DNA of 64,000 bases from assembly GCA_016584495.1 (NCBI GenBank), contig WAID01000011.1, positions 310,001 through 374,000 of the forward strand. The letters run 5' to 3'. This document shows, one piece after another, positions 10,341 to 23,000 of the stretch (position 1 is its first letter; the number at the start of each line of letters is the position of its first letter). A program made the translations under genes and the position numbers. The stretch is from Celoporthe dispersa. Lineage: Eukaryota; Ascomycota; Sordariomycetes; Diaporthales; Cryphonectriaceae. The notes beneath the pieces were generated by a model. That model did not search any database. It saw nothing but the letters and a program-made list of their open reading frames with translations, and had not been told where the DNA came from.

Positions 10341-12234
10341 ATGTCGATCTCGGAGCCCCCTCGTCGCCGCTCGGCGGAGAGGCATCCCTCGCGGACCAGG
10401 TTGCGTGGTACAAGTCGCAATATGAGCAGCTCGAGACAGAGCTTACCGAGTTCAGGATGTCCAGCCAGGAACTTGAGTCGGAGCTGGAGAAGGATCTGGA
10501 GGCCGCGGAGAAGAGGGAGAACTCGCTGCGCGAGAAGGCCGAGGGCCTCAACTACGAGGTCGATGAGTGGAAGGTGCGCACTGCCCCTCATGAGCCTGAC
10601 TCCGCTGTTTCCGAGCGCTCCCCCCATGGCTGACTGCCCCATCTCTCCCGCAGAGGAAGTACAAGGAGTCCAAGAGCGAGGCCAACGCCGCCCAGAACAC
10701 CCTAGAGAAGGAGATCACGACTCTGAGAGATACGAACCGGACACTGCAACACAAGCTGCGCGATATAGAAGTCGCCAACGATGACTTTGAGCGCCAGGCA
10801 AGGCACACTAACTCTTCCCTGGAAGATCTCGAGTCCAAGTATAACTCAGCTATCGAGAGGGCAGTCATGATGGAGGAGGAGATCAAGATTGGCGAGCAGG
10901 AGAGGGAACAGCTCAGGATAGAGGCTCAGCGGCTGCGGGAGGAACTGTCCGACCTGAAGATCGAGGCCGAGATCCTCCAGGACAAGCTGAAGAAAGTCGA
11001 CGGACGCCATCTGTCCACCGTCTCTACCGACCTCTCCATACCGGCGAGCCCCATATTCGATAGCAGCGCGATGTCGGGGGCTAGTTCACCACTCATCACT
11101 ACGCCTCCCGAGACCTCGTCGGTGTCCTCGTCCAAGACGCCCGTTCACGAGCCGCCGTCGCCGCCCATGTCTGATGCCTCTGCGCCTCCACCGCTCCCCA
11201 AGATGAGGGTGCCGCCGATCAAGACCCCCGTGCCTGGGTCAAAGCCCAGGGGACCCAGGCTGCCCTCGGTGGACGCTGCTGCCACACGGAGGCCAAGGCT
11301 CTCATCTACGTCGTCATCACGGCCACCGACTCGTTCTGGCACAAACACCACGCTGCGTACCACGCCGGCACCCCGGTCGAATACCTCGAGGCCGCCAGCC
11401 GCACGGAATGGAACAAAAGGGCTTACCCCGTCTACCTCGCTCAACCATATCCGGTCGCTTACTGCGCAAATGCAGCGCCTCGAAGCCCGCGTGCAGTCCG
11501 CCCGCTCCAAACTCCCCGCGCCTACCACGACACCACCCCGTGCTTCACTTCGGGGCAATGATCTCGATGTTGACAATATCACGATAAGATCGCGCAGGAG
11601 GGGCCCTGGATCAGTCTCGTCCGTCTCGACCAGCGCGACGGGCCCAGATGAGTCGACACCTACCGGGTTAGGCTACAGCAGGAGCATCAATGGCAGGCAC
11701 GTACCTCGTCTCAGCAGCTCCGGCGTCAGCAGGCTGTCTTTCGGACCCCTGCCCAATCGTGGACCTGTTGACTCGGCGTCGGAGATCAGTCGACCAAGCA
11801 GCCGAGCAAGCACATCGAGCTACGCACGACCGGTCAGCCGCGCCGATGGGTTATACGAAAACATGATCGCGCCACCCCGGCCAAGCAGCAGGGCGGGCGG
11901 CGCAGCGTACACACCGCTAGGCAGACCGATCAGCCGGGCCAGCTTCGGAAACAGCTTCCACGGCCACTCTATGAGCTACAGCACGGCGGAAGAGGAGGAG
12001 CCCGAGGAGAGAGAGAGAATCTACAGAACACCGAGCCGGCGCGGAACGTTGAGCCGACTTGACGGAAGTACGGGAATCCCGACGCCGAGTGGCATACCGA
12101 TGCCAGGATCCAGGCGGACGAGCGTGGCCAGTGCGACACCGCAAAGCCACCTCAGGCGGCCGAGCATCTCCGCCGCGAAGAAGTTGGCCAAGAAACCGTC
12201 GACGCAGTTTGGTGATCTGGGCGAGACCTACTAG
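10341..12234 (+). CDS. nudE: NudE/NDEL1-type nuclear distribution protein (one apparent frameshift)
   Basis: Scaffold that ties LIS1/NUDF to cytoplasmic dynein for nuclear migration in hyphae (Aspergillus NUDE, Neurospora RO11). Exon 1 is 10341-10573 and exon 2 is 10654-12234, joined by an 80-nt intron (GTGCGC...CCGCAG). The product is about 604 aa, close to known NUDE lengths. The N-terminal third is a long coiled coil beginning near DQVAWYKSQYEQLE and running to about residue 210, the conserved LIS1/dynein-binding part. The rest is Ser/Pro/Arg-rich and disordered. The only suitable ATG (10341) is one base out of frame with the coiled coil. An extra C in the C5 run at 10356-10360 restores the expected PPSSPLGG leader. 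No in-frame ATG exists between 10286 and the coiled coil. Confidence 0.9.
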
Positions 12235-15200
12235 GTCGAGACAAGATGGCCGTTATGGGGGAGGATGACGCGACACGACGAGATCTGACTGCTAGAAAGA
12301 CAGCAGAGCAGAGCAGAACAGGGCAGGAGCGGCTGAGGCCGCCTGCAAGCATTCACTACTTATCTGAACATATTCTTTTCATTTGTCAACATACCCCATT
12401 TCTTTTGTCCAAACGATACCGCACTCATGGCATGGCGTCAAATCTTACACGGGTGCAACGGGCAGGGTGTGGCACTGGCATCTGGCACAGCATTGTTTTC
12501 AAGGAGCCTATCATGACACCCGAGAGAAGAAACTGTTGTCCCTGTGGTGTCCTGGGTGGTGCAGATTTAGGTGCAGTGGGAGTTAGCCGGCTAGGCAGGA
12601 GGAAACCCGCGTCGTCTGTGGCGGAACCATACCCCGTCTCAGATCTCGTGGGCATAGATGAGAATCTGAGAGAGGTCGGGAGCTATACATTAACATCAAC
12701 AAGCATGCGGCAGAGAATGCATGGTTTTTGGGACGAAGAGGAGAAGGGGAAGAGAAAGCTATCCCCTCCCTTCACGTTGTGCGCTATTCAAACAGATCAA
12801 TATACCCGCCCTCCGAGAGTTTTGATAGGCTGTGCTCGAGGCCTATCCATAGATTGTATACCGATGTTGTGTTCTCTCGCATCTGCTATGCAAGCCGGGG
12901 GAAAATCAAGGAAAGACAAAAATTTTCTGGTGGTGCCTGCATAGAACAGGTTTCCAAACGCTGCTCGCCCAGACCTTGGGTCCCCGACATCCGAGGTCGT
13001 CCTTGTGACAAGGCGCGCAAGATGAGATGCGGTCGTCCTCTCCTGCCCTACTATAGAATGTCACAGGAGTAAGGACACGGCCTGTCTAGTCTAGCCATCT
13101 AAATCCAGCACCGACACCCGAGGGTGGCTTCTTGTCTGTCTATCGATCGATCACCGGGGAGGCATGTGGCAGAGAGTGGCGGGATGAGCTGATGGGGAGG
13201 ATACAGCCGTAGCAGCAACAGCCTATTCGGGCAAGCGCTTCGAAGGCTGTATGGAAGGGGAACGAACGGGCGGGCGAGTTGCATGCATGCGTGAGGCTGA
13301 GATTTTTTTTATTTCTTTCTCTCTCTGTCTCCCTCTTTTACCTGTGCATATTTAGGCCCGCTCAGATTCAGATTCACGAGTGCCCGGACTGGCCCACCTG
13401 CGTTGTAACACCCGATCGGGATTCGAAGGAAGGGGGGGAGGGGGTTTAAACAACGCAACCGCACGGTTCAGCATATCTAATGGGGTCCAGCGTGTCGATG
13501 GCAGGGGAGCAGGGTAAGGGGTTGGATGGATGAAGCGCTCGGACGGGCGAGTGGATGAGGCACGGCTGAGGACGAGAATGAGAATATGGCGGGAGAGGAA
13601 GCCATGCAGTCATGCATCCATCGTGTAGTCTCAGTCAGAAACTAGCAGCTTGCCTAGCGACGACGATTACCGCTGCTTCGTCTGTGTGCGATGACGGGTG
13701 AGGTGCTATACGCAGAGTGCTCATCATGTCAAGAGTATGCTGAGGCCCGGCATGTGCGTGGCTCCAAGCACAGCGCAACTGAGGGGCCGAAGATTCGGGA
13801 CTATCGTCCTCTTCGTCTCTCTCTCCCTTCGTGGACCAGCTTGATAGGGCCGGGATATGAAAGACGAGCCTTGTGGGGGTGGACGAGGCTGAGACGGGCA
13901 AGTCGACAAGAGAGATACTGCTGAGAAGTGTTCAGGTGTGTACCGTGGTACCAAGGCACCCACCCACCCGCCACCCACAGACCCTTTTGGGGCTGGATCG
14001 GAGCTGGGACCTCTAGCGATAGCGGTCCAGCTGGGCAGATCCTGATGTCTAATATGATCGATGGATGCCTGCACTCTCCCTGGCGGCTGACGGGCCCTGG
14101 AGCTGGTTCTTCATCTCGATGTACTTCCTCCCCGAGTGGGAATCGACGAGGGCGATGTACATAACATTACTATAACAGCTCGACTTCCCTCGCAGGGTTT
14201 ATCGGGCGGGCAGCTGTGACGAAACCGAGGCCAACGAACGTAGCAGACAGGCTGCAAGAGACAGCGGGTGAGGGAGAGCCAATCGACCGGTCAGGCAAGT
14301 CAGCTCACCGGCCAGGAAAGAAAGAGGAGGGCCGCTAGTAGCTCCTTGGCCGCTTGCAGCGGCGGACGGCGCGGAAGAGATGTTGGGGATGTGCGATCTC
14401 CAGGGACGAGGGCTAAGGAGGGGGCATTGGCGCCCATTCGCCCCAGTTTAGGCCTTGGTGGACAGGGGATGGTAGGCCAAGGTTTTCCATGGGCCCAGGG
14501 CCCTTCCTTAGGCCCGGGGCCCTGAAATTCGTGCTCTGCAAATCGAAAACCTCAACAATTATGCACAGGCTCCCAGGGTCCTCGGGTTGAATTCCACCAT
14601 CGCGAATACACACCTGCTCAATACTGTCTTCTCGCTCAGGGCCAGCCTGACTGTGACTTGGTCCAGAAAATTATGCACCAAAGTGCCAATCTCGCCACCT
14701 TGCCTGCCTTTATCCTCTGCTTGGACGCAGTTCACCCGAACTACCAGTCACCGTTGAGGACATTTGCCTGTATACTGTCTCCTGTTTCTAATGCCCCGGA
14801 GATCCGCTAGGGGAACCTCTTTAGCGGGGGGAGGCGGGCCTCAGGGGAACAGCCGAGATCGATTTCGGTTGAGATTTGGGATCCAGAATGGGGACACAGC
14901 GACCAAGAAGGAAAGAAGGAAGGAAAAAAAAAAAGGGCACAAAGTGACGTCGACGGGAATTTCATGCCTCGTTTTCTTCATATCGATGATAACAAAGCGA
15001 CCGAGCCCAGGTGTGGTTTTTTTTTCTTCCGGGAGGGCGGGAACCATCCCCAATTTATTTGTACCCAACAACTTTTCTAACCCCTCTACACCTGATGACA
15101 TTTTTCCCATGCAGCGCTATAGTCGACCTGCGCTGTGATGACATCTCAATACGTTCATGTAGATCTGAGGTCAGCTTAGGGTGCAGGGCCGACGAGCTGC

Positions 15201-16679
15201 AGACAATTTTTTTTTCTTTCTAGCAGCGCGTGGCTTTTTTGGGACCAGGCCCATGAGGCGCGGGAGACACGGTCTCCGTGGGCGAGGAAGGAGAAGGAGC
15301 TCTGGGGTACTTCGGGCACCGAAGATGCTCCGTATCGAGACACCAGGCAAGGCCGCCGCCCTTGGCTTCTGCCCATGTTTCTGCCATAGAGTGTGCTTCC
15401 TGAGTCCCAAGCCTTGACGATCGTCCAGGTGCTGGCCCGTCTGCCAATCTCCCGAGGGTGCTCTCGGGGAAGGTGGCATCCAGGGGCAGACAGAGCACAT
15501 GCCCGGCGGCTCATCGAGAGGGCGGGAGGGGAAGGACTGAGTGAGTCGAATGTTCCGCTCGGAGTTTTCAGGCCCTTATCGATAGGACAATTGCCCCATC
15601 AGGGAAGTTGCTGGTAGTCAGCTATACCACTTAGCTGCATCTTTGCCCCCTTAGATGCAATGGCCCGCCCCACCATCTCACCAAATCCGTTCCCCAACAC
15701 AACGGACCGCCCTAGCTGATTGGGTGCCTCGACACGTTGGATCAGCAGGGTCAGGGGCTCCAGCAGCAGCATGTACCCAGGTACCATCCCGTCCCACTGA
15801 CGCACTTGTCTGAACATCCTCAGCACCCTTGTGAAGAAGGTGCTGGTGACATTGGGGACTCTAGAGTGAGAAAGAAGAAGAAAGAAGGAAAAAAAAAGGT
15901 TGGAGGGGCGCTCAGAACCATATTGGATAGATCTGCGTGTGGATCACCTCGATGAATGCAAAACCCCCTTTCCATCAAAAAACATTGTTCCCCCTCGCCC
16001 CTGCCCTGGAATCCCATGCCGCTTTCCAACATTCTCCGAGGGTATATCAAGTCCCCGGCCTCTCCGCCTCTGTCGCGAAGCCACCACGCCTTCTCTCTCA
16101 CTTCGGCTTGATTCTTTTGAATTGGATCTTCTCTCTTGATCTTCTCCTCCTTCTTCTCCTCCTCCTTCTCCTCCTCCTAGCTTGAGGTCACCTGTTGGTG
16201 AAGCATCAGACCCGAGGACCCGTCACACCCTCTACTGCAAATACCATCCTTCCTCCTCCGCCATCCATCCTTTCTGCTGGGCACTCGTACGACGAACTGC
16301 CTAGACATTCCCTTCCCGGTCTTCACCTCTATCACAAGATCGAGCTTGGCTGTGGTCTAAACACCACGAGAGCATCCAGCACAGGACAGGTAAGCTCGAT
16401 TCATGTCGCCTGCACCCTGGGTTCTGCGTATCTTCCACATCCTGGGACGATGGTGGTTGTTCGGTGCTACAAAAACAGTTCCTAGGGTGGACAGATCAGG
16501 AATGCGGATCTGTTCGCTCCCGGATGCCCCAGCACGGGAGGGCAAATCTCGGCTCTTCACAACAGATTTCCATCCCCCCAATCTTCAGCCCTGACCTCCC
16601 CCACCAAAAAAGCTCTCCCCGCTCTGATGCAATGTGCGGGCCGTGGACTGTGATTGACAGAGCGACTGACTGACGCTGA
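12235..16679. other. Long intergenic region, no supported gene
   Basis: About 4.4 kb between nudE and the acetyl-CoA carboxylase leader. Many short open frames occur but none has protein-like composition or family signals. Low-complexity pieces: T/C at 13303-13340, purine-rich at 14905-14935 and 15862-15900, and a CTC/TTC array at 16141-16179. The part after about 15.8 kb probably includes the carboxylase promoter. A GTAAGC at 16391 and a TAG near 16696 could bound a 5' leader intron, which I cannot confirm. Confidence 0.5.
16141..16179 (+). repeat. CTC/TTC triplet array
   Basis: Imperfect (CTT/CTC)n of about 39 nt, upstream of the acetyl-CoA carboxylase gene, probably in its promoter or leader. 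Confidence 0.8.
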
Positions 16680-17099
16680 CTTCGGAGTCCGTCTAGGAGA
16701 TCAAGACCCTGCACTTCTAGCGCCCCCCTCACCCATCCCTCTGCAAATCGCTCCCGACCTGGAGTAATACGCAGATTTTCGGAGCTGCACGTTCGGCTAC
16801 TTTTTTTCTTCTCGTTTTCTCGACGCCGCGCTTTGGCTAGCTCCGGCAATCCCTTCGCTTCTCGACGACACGAGACCAGAACAGCACAGACCGCTACGTC
16901 ACCGTCCCAAGACAACTTTTCCTCTTCGATCTCGAGATTTGGCACCTCGACTCGACTAGGACGACTCTCAGACGGCATCCTCTACCGCTCCCCCACCATT
17001 AATGACCTACTAGATACCCCCAAACCCTTTTCTTCCGACAGACAGACAGCAGAGCGTTCTGCTTTTCCATTTGCTCCCCTCTTCAATTCCACCGCAGAC
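16680..17099 (+). other. Open in-frame leader of the acetyl-CoA carboxylase gene, possible mitochondrial presequence
   Basis: The frame of the carboxylase ATG stays open upstream for 420 nt (140 codons) back to a TGA at 16677-16679, and contains no ATG. The encoded stretch is rich in Arg, Ser and Leu and poor in acidic residues in its first half (for example RRFSELHVRLLFFFLFSRRR), the composition of a mitochondrial targeting peptide. In yeast the mitochondrial carboxylase Hfa1 starts at a non-AUG codon upstream, and single-gene dual targeting is reported in other ascomycetes. Here a near-cognate start (ATA 16767, CTG, GTG or TTG 16833 are candidates) is inference. Confidence 0.4.
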
Positions 17100-20000
17100 A
17101 TGACCGACACGCTCAGCAATGGGTCCAATGGGGCCAACGGGGCCCATCGCCTCGCCAACGGTGCATCTTCTCAACGGCGGGGCAGCTTGCTGGTAGCTCC
17201 TCATACTAATGGCAAGGCTACCTATGCTGAGCTGCACAAGGTGGCCGACCACTTTATCGGGGGTAACAGGCTAGAAAATGCGCCAAATTCCAAGGTGAAG
17301 GACTTTGTCGCTGCCAACGACGGTCACACCGTCATTTCCAACGTGAGTAGCCCTCCCAGAGCCCAACATAACGACAAAGAGTCCAGGAATTGGCGTTGTC
17401 CAGAGTAGAGAGCTCGCAGGACGCAGGAGGCTGATTTTGGATGGGAACGACAGGTCCTCATCGCCAACAACGGTATTGCTGCCGTCAAGGAGATCCGGTC
17501 CGTTCGGAAATGGGCGTACGAGACATTCGGCGACGAGCGCGCCATTCACTTCACCGTCATGGCCACCCCAGAAGATCTGCAGGCCAACGCAGACTACATC
17601 CGAATGGCAGACCACTACGTCGAGGTCCCGGGTGGCACAAACAACCACAACTACGCCAACGTCGAGCTGATCGTGGATGTGGCCGAGCGGATGAACGTCC
17701 ATGCCGTGTGGGCCGGCTGGTAAGTAGACGAGAACACACAAAACACAAAAGAATCCGTGTTTCGCTGTCGGGCAGAGTGGGCGGCTGACCAGAGTGCTAC
17801 AAAATGTAGGGGCCATGCGTCCGAGAACCCAAAACTGCCAGAATCCCTCGCTGCCTCCCCCCAAGAAGATCGTCTTCATCGGTCCCCCCGGTTCGGCCAT
17901 GCGCTCCCTCGGTGACAAGATCTCCTCGACAATCGTTGCACAACATGCCGAGGTGCCTTGCATACCGTGGTCGGGAACTGGCGTCGACGATGTCGCTATC
18001 GACGACCAGGGCATTGTGACTGTGTCTGACGACGTGTATATGAAGGGTTGCGTCCAGTCGTGGCAGGAAGGTCTGGAGAAGGCGCGGGAGATCGGCTTCC
18101 CTGTCATGATCAAGGCGTCTGAGGGTGGTGGTGGCAAGGGTATCCGGAAGGCCATGGGCGAGGAGGGCTTTGAGCAGCTCTACAAGGCCGCTGCCAGCGA
18201 GATTCCCGGCTCTCCCATCTTCATCATGAAGCTTGCCAGCAGCGCCCGACATCTGGAGGTCCAGCTCCTCGCTGACCAGTACGGCAACAACATCTCCCTC
18301 TTCGGCAGAGACTGTTCTGTTCAGAGACGCCACCAGAAGATCATCGAGGAGGCACCCGTCACCATCGCCAAGGCCGACACCTTTAGGAAGATGGAGGAGG
18401 CTGCCGTGAGGCTCGGTCGCCTTGTCGGCTACGTCTCCGCCGGTACTGTCGAGTACCTGTACTCGCACCACGACGACAAGTTCTACTTCCTCGAGCTCAA
18501 CCCCCGTCTCCAGGTCGAGCATCCTACCACTGAAATGGTGAGCGGTGTCAACCTGCCCGCCGCCCAACTCCAGATTGCCATGGGTCTGCCCTTGCACCGC
18601 ATCCGCGACATCCGCCTATTGTACGGTGTGGACCCCAAGGCCGCCACCGAGATTGATTTTGAGTTCAAGAACGAGGGCAGCGCCGAGGCGCAGCGGAGGC
18701 CGACCCCCAAGGGTCACACCACCGCCTGCCGTATCACCTCTGAGGACCCTGGTGAGGGTTTCAAGCCCTCCAACGGTGTCATGCACGACCTGAACTTCAG
18801 GAGTAGCTCCAACGTCTGGGGTTACTTCTCCGTCAGTACTGGCTCCGGTATCCACAGTTTCTCGGATTCTCAGTTCGGTCACATCTTTGCCTACGGTGAG
18901 AACCGCCAGGCATCCAGGAAGCACATGGTTGTCGCCTTGAAGGAGCTGAGCATCCGTGGCGATTTCCGCACCACCGTCGAGTACCTCATCAAGCTCCTCG
19001 AGACAGAGGCTTTCGAGGACAACACCATCACCACGGGCTGGCTGGACGAGCTGATCACGAACAAGCTTACCGCCGAGCGCCCGGACCCCACTCTCGCTGT
19101 CGTCTGCGGTGCCGTTACCAAGGCTCACATCGCGAGCGAGGAGTGCTTTGCCGATTACAAGGCGGGTCTGAACAAGGGCCAAGTCCCCTCCAAGGATATT
19201 CTCAAGACTGTCTTCCCGATCGAGTTCATCTACGAGGGCTTCCGCTACAAGTTCACCGTCACGCGGTCGAGTCTGGATAGCTACCACCTCTTCATCAACG
19301 GCTCCAAGTGCTCCGTCGGCGTCCGTGCCCTTAGCGACGGCGGCCTGCTCATCCTGCTTGATGGGCGTAGTCATAGTATCTACTGGAAGGAAGAGGTCGG
19401 CGCCACCCGCGTCTCCGTCGACAGCAAGACCTGCCTGCTCGAGCAGGAGAATGACCCGACCCAGCTGCGCACGCCCTCGCCCGGAAAGCTCGTTTCCTAC
19501 TCGGTCGAGAACGGCGAGCACGTGAAGGCTGGCCAGATCTTTGCCGAGGTCGAGGTCATGAAGATGTACATGCCCCTGATCGCCCAGGGAGGACGGTGTG
19601 GTCCAGCTCATCAAGCAGCCCGGTGCCACCATCGAGGCAGGCGACATCCTGGGCATCCTCGTCCTGGACGACCCCAGCCGCGTCAAGCAGGCCCAGCCCT
19701 TCGTTGGCCAGCTTCCGGAGTTTGGCCCCCCAATGGTGATCGGTGACAAGCCTTCTCAGCGGTTCGCAAAGCTCTACGGCACCCTGCTCAACATTCTTGA
19801 GGGTTTCGACAATACCGTTGTCATGACACAGACGTTGAAGGAGCTCGTGGAGGTTCTGCGCGACCCGGAGCTGCCGTACAGCGAATGGGCGGCGCAGTTC
19901 TCGGCCCTCCACAGCCGCATGCCACAGAAGCTGGACTCCCAGTTCGCCCAGCTGGTCGAGCGCGCCAAGTCCCGCGGGGCCGAGTACCCCGCGAAGCCGC

Positions 20001-23000
20001 TGCTCCGTGCCTTCCAGAAGTTCATGGACGACAACGTTGCGCCCAACGACCAGGCCACTCTCAAGCTCACCCTGGAGCCTCTGACCGCCATCCTGGACCT
20101 GTACAACGAGGGCCAGAAAGTCCGCGAGCTGAAGGTCATCTCCAGCCTGCTGGAGAGCTATGCTGAGGTTGAGCGCTCTTTCTCCGGACAGAAGCTGCAG
20201 GATGAGGAGATCATCCTAGCCCTCCGTGATGCCAACAAGGAGGACGTGACCAAGGTCGTCCAGACGGTGCTGTCTCACAGCCGTGTCAACGCCAAGAACA
20301 ACCTGGTTGTCGCACTGTTGGAGGAGTACCGCCCCAACAAGCCCAACGTTGGCAACGTTGGCAAATACCTCCGGCCCGTTCTCAGGCAGCTGGCAGACCT
20401 CGAGTCGCGTCAGACCGCTAAGGTTTCTCTGAAGGCTCGCGAGATCCTCATTCAGTGTGCTCTGCCATCGCTGGAGGAGCGCAAGGCACAGATGGAGCAC
20501 ATCCTACGCTCGTCGGTCGTCGAGTCGAGGTACGGTGAGGCTGGCCTGGACCACCGCAACCCCAGCCTCAGTGTCATCAAGGAGATTGTCGATTCTAAGT
20601 ACACCGTCTTCGATGTGTTGCCGCAGTTCTTCGCCCACGCTGATCCTTGGGTGGGTCTCGCCGCCCTGGAGGTGTACGTTCGCCGTGCCTACCGTGCGTA
20701 CATCATACGTCAAGTCGAGTACCACGGCGATGAGTCGGACAACCCATCCTTTGTGTCTTGGGACTTCCAGCTTAGGAAGATTGGCCAGTCCGAGTTCGGC
20801 CTGCCCATCGAGACGGCCGGCCCCTCATCTCCGGCAACGCCCATGACTCCCATGCAGGGGAGACTACGGCTTCCACCGCATCCACTCTATCAGCGACATG
20901 TCCTACCTGACCCGCAAGACCGAGGAGGAGCCTGTTCGCCGCGGTGTCATTATTCCCTGCAAGTACCTCGACGATGTCGAGGAGCTCCTGTCCAAGGCCC
21001 TGGACACCCTGCCTCTCTTCCAAAAGAAGAACACCCTGATTGCGAACCTCGAGGGCAAGCGCAAGCCGACCCGCCGTGACTCGCAGGAGGAGCTGTCCAA
21101 TGTGGTTAACATTGCTGTCCACGACTCTGAGAACAGCGACGACGTGGACACCCTTGCCCGCATCCGGGACATCATCGATCAGTTCAAGGGTGAGCTCCAC
21201 TCGCACGGTGTCCGCCGTGTCACGTTCATCTGCGGTCGCCCCGACGGTTCGTACCCCGGATACTACACGTTCCGTGGCCCGACGTACGAGGAGGACGACA
21301 GCATCCGGCACACGGAGCCGGCTCTTGCCTTCCAGCTGGAGCTGAACCGCCTGTCCAAGTTCAAGATCAAGCCCGTCTTCACCGAGAATAAGCACATTTA
21401 CGTGTACGAGGCCGCCGCCAAGGACAACGAGGCTGACAAACGCTACTTCACCCGCGCTGTCATCCGTCCCGGCAGACTCCGTGACGAGATCCCTACCGCC
21501 GAGTACTTGATCTCTGAGGCTGATCGCGTTGTCAATGATATCTTTGATGCCCTCGAGATCATTGGCAACAACAACTCCGACCTCAACCACCTCTTCATCA
21601 ACTTCACGCCTGTCTTCCAGCTCCAGCCACGCGAGGTAGAATACTCGCTGCAGGGTTTCCTTGACCGGTTCGGGCCCAGAGGATGGCGCCTGCGTGTCGC
21701 CCAGGTTGAGATCCGCATTATCTGCACGGACCCGTCCACCGGGACTCCGAATCCTCTGCGGGTCATCATCACCAACACTTCGGGATTTGTCGTGCAAGTC
21801 GAGGTGTATGCCGAGCGCAAGTCTGAGAAGGGAGAGTGGGTGTTCCACTCTCTCGGCGGCACTACCAAGATTGGCGCCATGCATCTGCTGCCCGTCTCGT
21901 CGCCGTACCCGGCCAAGAACCACCTGCAGCCCAAGCGGTACAAGGCTCACCTGATGGGAACCCAGTACGTGTACGACTTCCCCGAGCTGTTCCGCCAGGC
22001 CATCCAGAACTCGTGGACCGAGGCTGTCAAGGTCACGCCGGCTCTTGCCGAGAAGCAGCCTCAGGTCGGCGAGTGCATTGACTTCAGCGAGCTTGTCCTC
22101 GACGATGCCGACAAGCTGGCCGAGGTCTCCCGCGAGCCCGGCACCAACAGCTGTGGTATGGTCGGCTGGCTTATCAACGCCCGCACGCCCGAGTACCCTC
22201 GTGGACGTAAGTTCGTGCTCGTTGCCAACGATATCACGTACCAGATCGGTTCCTTCGGCCCTAAGGAGGACCACTATTTCAACAAGTGTACCGAGCTGGC
22301 CCGCAAACTTGGCATCCCTCGCATCTACCTCTCTGCCAATTCTGGTGCCCGTCTGGGTGTTGCCACCGAGCTTATGCCACACTTCAAGGTCGCCTTCAAC
22401 GACCCCGAGAAGCAGGAGGCCGGCTTCAAGTACCTGTACCTCGATGACGAGACCAAGAAGCGGTTCGAAAGCTCAGTCATCACCGAGGAGGTCGTCGAGG
22501 ACGGTGAGAAGAGACACAAGATTGTTACCATCGTCGGTCAAGAGGATGGCCTCGGTGTTGAGTGTCTGCGTGGCTCCGGTCTCATTGCCGGTGCGACCAG
22601 CCGCGCCTACAACGACATCTTCACCTGCACACTCGTCACATGCCGCTCCGTCGGTAAGTTATCCCACCAAAGACATGGCGAACTCTCCTTTCTGTATTTC
22701 TTTTTTACTTTCCTTCTCCCTTTTGTTCATTTGCTGATCTAATTCGAATAGGTATTGGTGCCTACCTTGTCCGCCTGGGCCAGCGTGCTGTCCAGGTTGA
22801 GGGCCAGCCTATCATCCTCACCGGTGCTCCTGCCCTCAACAACCTGCTGGGTCGTGAGGTCTACACCTCCAACCTGCAGCTTGGTGGCACCCAGATCATG
22901 TACCGCAATGGTGTGTCTCACATGACCGCTGACGATGACATGGCTGGTATCTCCAAGATTGTGAAGTGGATGTCGTTCGTGCCCGACAAGCGCAACAACC

